In this document: piece after piece, positions 58,478 through 64,000 of the stretch
Position numbering within the stretch: position 1 is the first letter of the stretch
Layout of the letters: each line of letters starts with the position of its first letter
Assembly: GCA_015680685.1 (NCBI GenBank)
Contig: MNCI01034009.1
Coordinates: 843,206 to 907,205, forward strand
Length of the DNA: 64,000 bases
DNA from: Gnetum montanum
Lineage: Eukaryota > Streptophyta > Gnetopsida > Gnetales > Gnetaceae
Direction of reading: 5' to 3'
Notes under the pieces: generated by a model
What the model was told of the DNA's origin: nothing
Seen by the model: only the letters and a program-made list of their open reading frames with translations
The model's database searches: none
Translations under genes and position numbers: made by a program

Positions 58478-59283
58478 CAGATACACATGATTTACAGGAT
58501 TTGGTAGTTTATTGCCGTTGACGTCTGCTAACTTGAATGCTCCGTTGCTGTACGCGTCAACCACCAAGAAAGGGCCTTCCCAGTTTGCCGAGAATTTGCC
58601 TACTGGTTCGCGCACGGCCTTGAGAACTAGATCTCCTTTCTTGATCGGGTGCTGCTGAAGGTTGCGACGATGCTTCTGTCTCTGGTTATCTTGATACTTT
58701 TCAATCGTACCAAGCTTCTGTATTCACTTCTCTTCTACTGAATCCAAATCCGCGATTCGAGACTCGGTGTGTTGAGCCTCATTTATAACCATGGAGAGGA
58801 CCATTCTCAGAGAAGGAATTTGCAACTTGAGGGGCAGCACTGCTTCAGACCCGTAAACAAGGCTATAGGGCGTATTACCTGTAGCTATCCTACATGTAGT
58901 ACGATACGCCCATAGCACATAGAGGATTTGTTCGTGCTACCGTCTTTTGTTGCTGTCCAGCATTTTCTTGAGCAGATTGATGATTACCTTGTTCGTTGCT
59001 TCAGCTTGACCATTCGCTTACGGGTAATAGGGGGAGGAAAAAGATTGTCTGATGCCCAGGTTATCACAGAAGGATTTGGTTTCCGTGCTATTAAACTGTG
59101 GCCCATTGTCGGTCACGATAGTCATCGGGAGACCAAATCTGGTTACTATATTGTCCAGGATAAAATGGCAAATCTGTTGGGATGTGATCTTCCGTAGGGG
59201 AACAACCTCTACCCACTTCGTAAAATACTCAGTAGCGATAATTATGACGACGATATTAAAACTTACCTTCTACAAGGCGAGCT
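58478..59283 (-). pseudogene. Ty3-type integrase, catalytic core and C-terminal part (inverted piece)
   Basis: Minus-strand frame from 59275 to about 58480: ATEYFTKWVEVVPLRKIT, then the second catalytic Asp in VTDNGPQF, the Glu in NGQAEATNK, then LWAYRTTCRIATGNTPYSL, and at the end KKGDLVLKAV, KFSANWEGPF and LPNPVNHVYLKRYY, the usual Ty3 integrase C-terminal module. Three stops interrupt it, at positions where Gln or Trp is expected. The zinc-binding part and first catalytic Asp are missing here; they lie on the opposite strand from 59285. Confidence 0.85.
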
Positions 59284-59284
59284 A

Positions 59285-59692
59285 CTGTCTGAATTGACAC
59301 GCGTGTAGAAGGATGCAATTCACAAGTGGGCTAGGCAGTACGTCATCATGGGAGACAATACTTTTTGTAGACGCTCTTTTGATGGCGTGCTGCTTACTTG
59401 CGTCGACAAAAACCAAGCGCAGCATATAGTCAGCGAAGTTCACGAGGGACTGTGCGGCGGCCACGTAGCACCACGAGTGATGGCCCTAAAAATCCGTCGC
59501 TTAGGATACTACTGGCCACGCATGGAAAAAGATTGCCCGACGAAGGTTAAAACTTGTGACACGTGTCAGCGTCACATAAACCTCATCCACGTGTCACCTA
59601 CAGAATTACATACAACGCAGATAACATGGCCATTTCAACGATGGGGACTGGACATTATAGGCCCCATCACACCTCAAAGTCGCCGGTTCTGA
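59285..59692 (+). pseudogene. Ty3-type integrase, zinc-binding N-terminal part
   Basis: Plus-strand frame with the linker from RNase H (KDAIHKWARQYVIMG, FCRRSFDGVLLTCV), the HHCC zinc domain (VHEGLCGGH ... YYWPRM ... CDTCQRH) and the start of the catalytic core with the first Asp (RWGLDIIGPITPQS). It ends at RRF, exactly where the minus-strand piece would begin in an intact integrase (…F.LVATEYFTKW). A TAG interrupts the linker near its start. Confidence 0.85.
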
Positions 59693-59705
59693 TACCATTT
59701 AGATC

Positions 59706-60782
59706 ATGGACTTTTACCAGGATGATCCGATTAGTCCAGCGGTCCCTATGCTGTTGTTGCCGCTAGGGATGTCCCTACCTCATTTTACCAAGTACAATGG
59801 GGAGGGAGATCCCAATGCTCACTTGGTCACATTTAGGTCCGAGTCCTTGATGTTGCAACAGTGGCCACACACGATCATCCGAGTCTTTGCAATGTCTCTA
59901 ACAGGGAAAGCTTTGGATTGGTACCGAGCCCTCCCACGCTCTTCCATCTCAACTTTGGAAGAGCTGCTGACCCAATTTGTGACCCGCTTCAAATACAACT
60001 TGAAACCGGAAATCACATTGGATCAGCTCATGGGGGTGAAACAAGACCTGCTCGAGCTCGTCCAAAAGTTCATACAGCACTGGAACGCTACTTTGAATGA
60101 GATCCGCGAGCCGATCGCGGACTCACATCTGCTGGCTATATTCAAAGGAGCAGTCAACGACTTCATTAAGTCAAAGTTGTATTATCTTTCCCCCAACTCC
60201 CTACACCAGGCCTTCGCTCAAGTTAGAAGCATCCAAGATGCTGCGGAGGCCAGCAAAGACCTGGTGTATGTCGCCTACAGAAATGCACACAACAAGAACA
60301 AAGACAAAGGTAAAGCGGCGACAACGACAGTAGCTGCGATGACTGAGGGTACAAAGACTAAGAACAAGAAGACACCCACGGTGCCTCCTGAGACCACGGC
60401 TGGTGCCGGCACCAGCCAAGACACAACTTCCCCTGAAGGGCCCCCCCAGCCAAAGCCAAACTTTGAGCGTAAGGATCGTTCAAAATACACGGCCTTGCTT
60501 GTAAAACACTCCGAACTATTGAAACAACTGTTAGGGGCAGGGCACATTCAACCTAAGAAGGTGTCCGAGGAAGTTCTGAAGCATCACAGACGTCATTGTG
60601 AACTGCTGAAAAATCCTTCTTTAGCCTTACCTAACGAACCACCAGTTCCGAGATCTTTCAGGCTAGACCGTTTCTGTGACTACCACCAGCTGTGTGGTCA
60701 CGATACGGATTACTGCTAGGCGTTGAAAGACGACATTCAACATATGCTGGATGATGGTTACTCAAGTTAGACAGCAGTAACC
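59706..60782 (+). CDS. Retrotransposon gag (Ty3, Tat-like), one premature stop
   Basis: Open for 337 codons to a TAG at 60717-60719. The capsid-like core is LPHFTKYNGEGDPNAHL, MSLTGKALDWYRALP, ELLTQFVTRFKYN, LDQLMGVKQ, FIQHWNATLNEI and AIFKGAVNDF (Retrotrans_gag family). A Lys/Thr/Pro-rich linker leads to the knuckle-like FCDYHQLCGHDTDYC (CxxH...GHxTxxC), typical of plant Ty3 gag. The frame resumes after the TAG with ALKDDIQHMLDDGY, which normally continues this motif, so the stop is a nonsense change rather than the true end. The start ATG lies only 14 bp after the integrase fragment, an arrangement not expected of an intact element. The unbroken length suggests a fairly young copy. Confidence 0.85.
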
Positions 60783-60784
60783 CG

Positions 60785-62299
60785 ATGCGTCTAGAAAACC
60801 AAACATTGCACGTATATAAGGACCCGTTGAATGCAAACGACGATCCTTATACAATCACTGTGGTGAGTATGGACAGTGAGAGGAGGGAACTGCCAAAACA
60901 GCCTTTTGTTTTGCATCTGCCTGCCAGCTCACAAAGGGGGCCAACCATTTCATCGGCAGCCAGTGGGGTCTCGAAGCCGCCCTTCATCATACGGGCACCT
61001 TCTCGGATACATCCTCAGTCACGCAGTGATAGTCAAGCCGCGGCCTCGTCTGCGCCCACGCCTAGGGCGCCCTTCATTATCAGGGCGTCAAAACCACAGG
61101 CTGCTCCTCTCACGCAGAGGCAAACATCCAACCAAAAGCGTCAACCATCACCTCCCAAACGAAAGGGAGAGGACACATCAGTTAATGCAACGAAAGACCA
61201 TCTTACGCTTGACTTCCCTAAGCCTAGGCCCCTGGCCTCTGTGCCTTCGCCTGTCCCTCAAGGGCAGGATAAAGGTGTAGAAACACAACTGCCTTCTCTT
61301 GGCAAGAAAAAGAGCAACCCTTCGACTGACACCGCTCTACCTCGGGAGATCCGTCTTTTGGGTCGAATGGAAGAGGACAAGGGGGATAAACAACCTAGTC
61401 GAGAGAAGGACCTCCTCGACGCATTTACGCAAGTTAAACAGGCTCTCAAACAAAAAAACACAACCCTGAGCCTTTATGACCTGCTTATGACGTCTCGAGA
61501 ACACCGTGAGGCTATGGTTCGCATGCTGACATCCATATCAGTGGATGAAAGCTTGCCAGCGGAAGAGGAAGCGATACATGCTATCATGTTTCCTTCTGAA
61601 GCTGAGCAGCCTATGCCTACTTCGCTGACCTTTCATGATGAGTCTATCAAAGACGATCCTGAGAAGGGTCAGGTCACAGCTGAACCTATGTTTATCACTA
61701 TCCGGGTCGGTCAATACTGGATCCGGAGAGTGCACGTAGACGATGGCGCAGCTACCAACGTCATTCCCTATTCCATCGTGGATAGGTTGGGTCTAGTCGA
61801 CCAGATCACACCCATGACAACGGCTTACGTAAAATCATTCAACGGGGCACGGGTTCAAGTTAAGGGGACGGTGCGTATTGAGTTTGTGGCGGGGGATCAA
61901 TTCTCAACAGAGGCCACTTTCTTAGTCGTCGAGAAGATGCCAGGGTTCAACCTGATCTTGGGGAGGTCGTGGTTAGCCCAGCTGAGGGCTGTTTCGTCAC
62001 CGATACACCAAGAGATACACCTGCCCTATGCCGGAGGGGAGGTTGTGATACGCGGTGACGAAATCACCTCCATGACCGTCAATAACATTGAAGAAGAACG
62101 GGGTTCGGAAATAGAAACGACTGATGACCAGACCCATCTCCAAATCCCTCAACAAACCGACAGCAATGATGACGATCTAGCTTGGGCCGATTTGCCATTT
62201 CCGGATGGCAGCGTAGAGGAGTCAAACCATAAGTCTCCTCACCTTTATGTAACGCTCAACATAAAGGCCATCAAGAGACAGTTGCGTATTAATGGTTGA
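60785..62299 (+). CDS. Retropepsin-like protease ORF of the same element
   Basis: 504 residues in another frame from gag. The first 230 residues are Pro/Ser/Lys-rich and contain a duplicated PPFIIRAP / APFIIRAS motif. The protease fold starts near residue 305: ITIRVGQYWIRRVHVDDGAATNVIP holds the active-site motif as Asp-Asp-Gly-Ala where most Tat-type proteases have DGGA or DTGA, followed by VKSFNGARVQVKGTV, GFNLILGRSWL (the ILGRxWL signature) and AVSSPIHQ. A short acidic tail ends at 62299. No reverse transcriptase follows, unlike a complete Ty3 pol, so the element copy is incomplete here or misassembled. Confidence 0.85.
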   Translation: MRLENQTLHVYKDPLNANDDPYTITVVSMDSERRELPKQPFVLHLPASSQRGPTISSAASGVSKPPFIIRAPSRIHPQSRSDSQAAASSAPTPRAPFIIRASKPQAAPLTQRQTSNQKRQPSPPKRKGEDTSVNATKDHLTLDFPKPRPLASVPSPVPQGQDKGVETQLPSLGKKKSNPSTDTALPREIRLLGRMEEDKGDKQPSREKDLLDAFTQVKQALKQKNTTLSLYDLLMTSREHREAMVRMLTSISVDESLPAEEEAIHAIMFPSEAEQPMPTSLTFHDESIKDDPEKGQVTAEPMFITIRVGQYWIRRVHVDDGAATNVIPYSIVDRLGLVDQITPMTTAYVKSFNGARVQVKGTVRIEFVAGDQFSTEATFLVVEKMPGFNLILGRSWLAQLRAVSSPIHQEIHLPYAGGEVVIRGDEITSMTVNNIEEERGSEIETTDDQTHLQIPQQTDSNDDDLAWADLPFPDGSVEESNHKSPHLYVTLNIKAIKRQLRING

Positions 62300-62880
62300 A
62301 AGATGGTCTTTGCGTACGTTATCATGTTTTGGCAAGTTATCGTGGCTTGTACTTAGCCATTTCTTTTGTTTCATATATTTTCACCTACATTTGCTTTCGG
62401 TTTTTACGTTTGTCATTTTTTCACGCTGTTATATTTCTTGTATGCATGACATTTACGTTTTCTGATCACTTTAGCATAATTACGCAAAATTGTGTACCAG
62501 TATCATTTACACTTGCTGTATTACGTATATGGCCCGTAACGGCCTTAAACTAGTTGGCCCGCAACGGCCTTAAACTAGTCACTAGTTTACGCAGAATCAT
62601 ATGACAGCCCACGATGGCCTTAAACTAGCCATTACATTCTATCATTATAGCTTAGGCGAAATCCTTAATAATTACGTTCACACTGTGCAGATAAAAGCAT
62701 AAAAGTCAAAAAAGACAAAATAATTGACATTTAAAACATCCACCAAGTCTTATGACGCGTCTTTTCAGTCATTCATAAAACCATACTTCACTCCACATCA
62801 ATAAGATTATGCGTAAACCACAATTACGCATTTCCTCTACTGCCACTGTCACCAGTATCTCTTAAGTCCGGATCTAGCCC
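62300..62880 (+). repeat. Non-coding region with three minisatellite-like units
   Basis: At 62531-62553, 62556-62579 and 62606-62630 the phrase ACGGCCTTAAACTAG recurs after GGCCCGTA or GGCCCGCA. Reverse-complemented (CTAGTTTAAGGCCGTTGCGGGC) it lines up with the 57926-58435 monomer (CTAGTTTAGCGTCGTAGCGGAC). So both arrays are in the same orientation relative to their own element's coding strand. The rest of the region is AT-rich. Confidence 0.65.
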
Positions 62881-64000
62881 TAATGGATCGTCCTCCAGTG
62901 GGCCGTCATTTCTGGGAATTATTCTTTCACGAAGAATTTCCTCTTTGTGAGGTCCTCGTTCCGGCATCGGCTCCACGGGAGGACGCTCTTCATCGCTGCG
63001 TTCTTCCTCTTCCTCTGCTTCTACTGCTTCCTTTGCTGACTCTTCAGCTGGCTCGTCTTCTCTATCCTCAATCAGAGAATATTAGCAAGGCAAGCCTTGA
63101 CAAAACAATCAGAGAATTTAGATTTAGTCATGCAGAAACTCACTTGCGATGGCCCTGCTTCCGCAGTAAAGGGAAGCTTGTCCAGGCCAGCCAACAGGCG
63201 CTTCATAATCTCTTCCTCCGTTAGATCTGGCCACACATCCTCTCCCAAGTCAGCTCCAGCCTTCACTTTCCCTTTCTCCACGCTAGTCCAGCGAGGCGGA
63301 TTAGGGAAGAATGTAGGGACTGTTCTCTGGCCCCCAGGGAGAGTCATCTCCCTTTCCGGAGACGCACTTACAGTCACCTACTCTTCAAACTTCTGGAAAG
63401 CTTCGGAAGCTCCGATGACGTCCAGGAAAACTTCCAGAGATCGAGCCTTGACGGCAGAATCGCGGTAGAGTTTCCGATAAGCGATGCTCTCCCGCTTATA
63501 CAAATGTTTATGGTCCTTCTCCTTCTGCCCCCACTCTTGCACACACGCACAATAATCCCTCCAATCCTGGCTTTTCTGAGCTAGGAGTTCTATCTGCATC
63601 CGCTGCTCTACCAACGCCTGATTGGTTTGTACGCTGTTTTTGATGGCGGTCCAATAACGGGAGTAGTCGACAACAGCGGTACGCCAGTCTTCATCCCTTG
63701 TCGCCCGCGCCTGTAGGAAGTCGCACCGTGATCTTAGGTCTCCGACCTCTTTGGTCAGAGACTCAACACTCTGCTCTGACCTCTACAGCCTTTTCCATAG
63801 ATTTTCATTTACGCCCCTACTTTCCCATAAGGAGCGTGTCGAGCGTAACACACATTTACGCATTTCCTCATAAATGTGACGTGACACGACTGTTTCATCG
63901 GATGGTGGCTCCACTGTGTCCAAATCAATGGGCTCCGTGGGATCCCATCGGAGGCGAACTCCTAACAGAAACAATCATCAATGTTGGTGACACATTACCA
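62880..64000 (-). pseudogene. Second coiled-coil accessory ORF, antisense to gag-protease (runs off window)
   Basis: Minus-strand frame from about 63974 to 63070 with two in-frame TAGs (LWKRL-stop-RSEQS; KFEE-stop-VTVS). It begins VRLRWDPTEPIDLDTVEPP, has a Glu/Lys/Arg/Gln-rich helical stretch (SLTKEVGDLRSRCDF, VEQRMQIELLAQKSQDW, YRKLYRDSAVKARSLEVF), then a Pro-rich hinge (FFPNPPRW) and an acidic end (WPDLTEEEIMKRLLAGLDKL). The order coiled coil, Pro-rich hinge, amphipathic acidic segment is like the ORF at 53030-55293, though sequence similarity is weak. Additional ORFs, sense or antisense, are known in Tat-lineage elements. Function unknown. Confidence 0.5.

Noticed and set aside
60275-60547. 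Minus-strand hydrophobic frame in gag
   Set aside because: Antisense shadow of the Lys/Thr/Pro-rich gag linker; apparent membrane character comes from complementing those codons.

Overview
The window looks like nuclear DNA of a seed plant with a large, repeat-rich genome. It holds intron-containing plant genes, a plant-type PPR gene, and dense layers of decayed LTR retrotransposons, LINEs and SINEs. Long introns filled with old LINEs and Athila/Tat-type Ty3 elements would suit a gymnosperm, but this is inference; nothing here names the species.

Layout. 1-951: solo or truncated Athila-like LTRs. 2262-11912 (+): a six-exon PRORP gene (protein-only RNase P). 13138-15010: a non-coding element with inverted ends. 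15143-17131 (-): an intronless PLS-class PPR gene ending in an E/E+ tail. 17400-19850: SINE and LINE debris. 19855-38824 (-): a ceramide kinase (ACD5-type) gene spread over 19 kb in twelve exons; its introns hold an L1 LINE split by an RTE insertion, further RTE pieces, SINEs and a 138-bp triplication. 39400-46900: a solo LTR remnant and a nearly whole gag-only LTR element (40525-46897) with a probable target duplication. 49416-51182 (-): the 3' part of a small acidic gene ending in a prenylation motif, cut by a 163-base assembly gap.

52060-64000 is a mosaic of Ty3 material: an Athila-type 3' LTR; a coiled-coil accessory ORF; an LTR-like promoter region full of TACGC/GCGTA hairpins; a 15-copy minisatellite; an integrase broken into two pieces on opposite strands; a gag and protease pair without reverse transcriptase; and a second coiled-coil ORF antisense to them. 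At least one inverted duplication here (53839-54411, bounded by single Ns) looks like an assembly artefact, so element structure in this stretch should be read with care.

The cellular genes do not form a pathway: PRORP trims tRNA 5' ends, the PPR protein probably serves organelle RNA editing, and ceramide kinase controls ceramide levels and cell death. Across the retroelement ORFs, in-frame stops are nearly all explainable as C-to-T or G-to-A changes in otherwise open frames, which suggests decay by deamination of methylated cytosine. I did not find a clearly novel functional system. The most unusual candidates are the coiled-coil retroelement ORFs, the minisatellite shared by two opposed element pieces, and the hairpin-rich promoter region.
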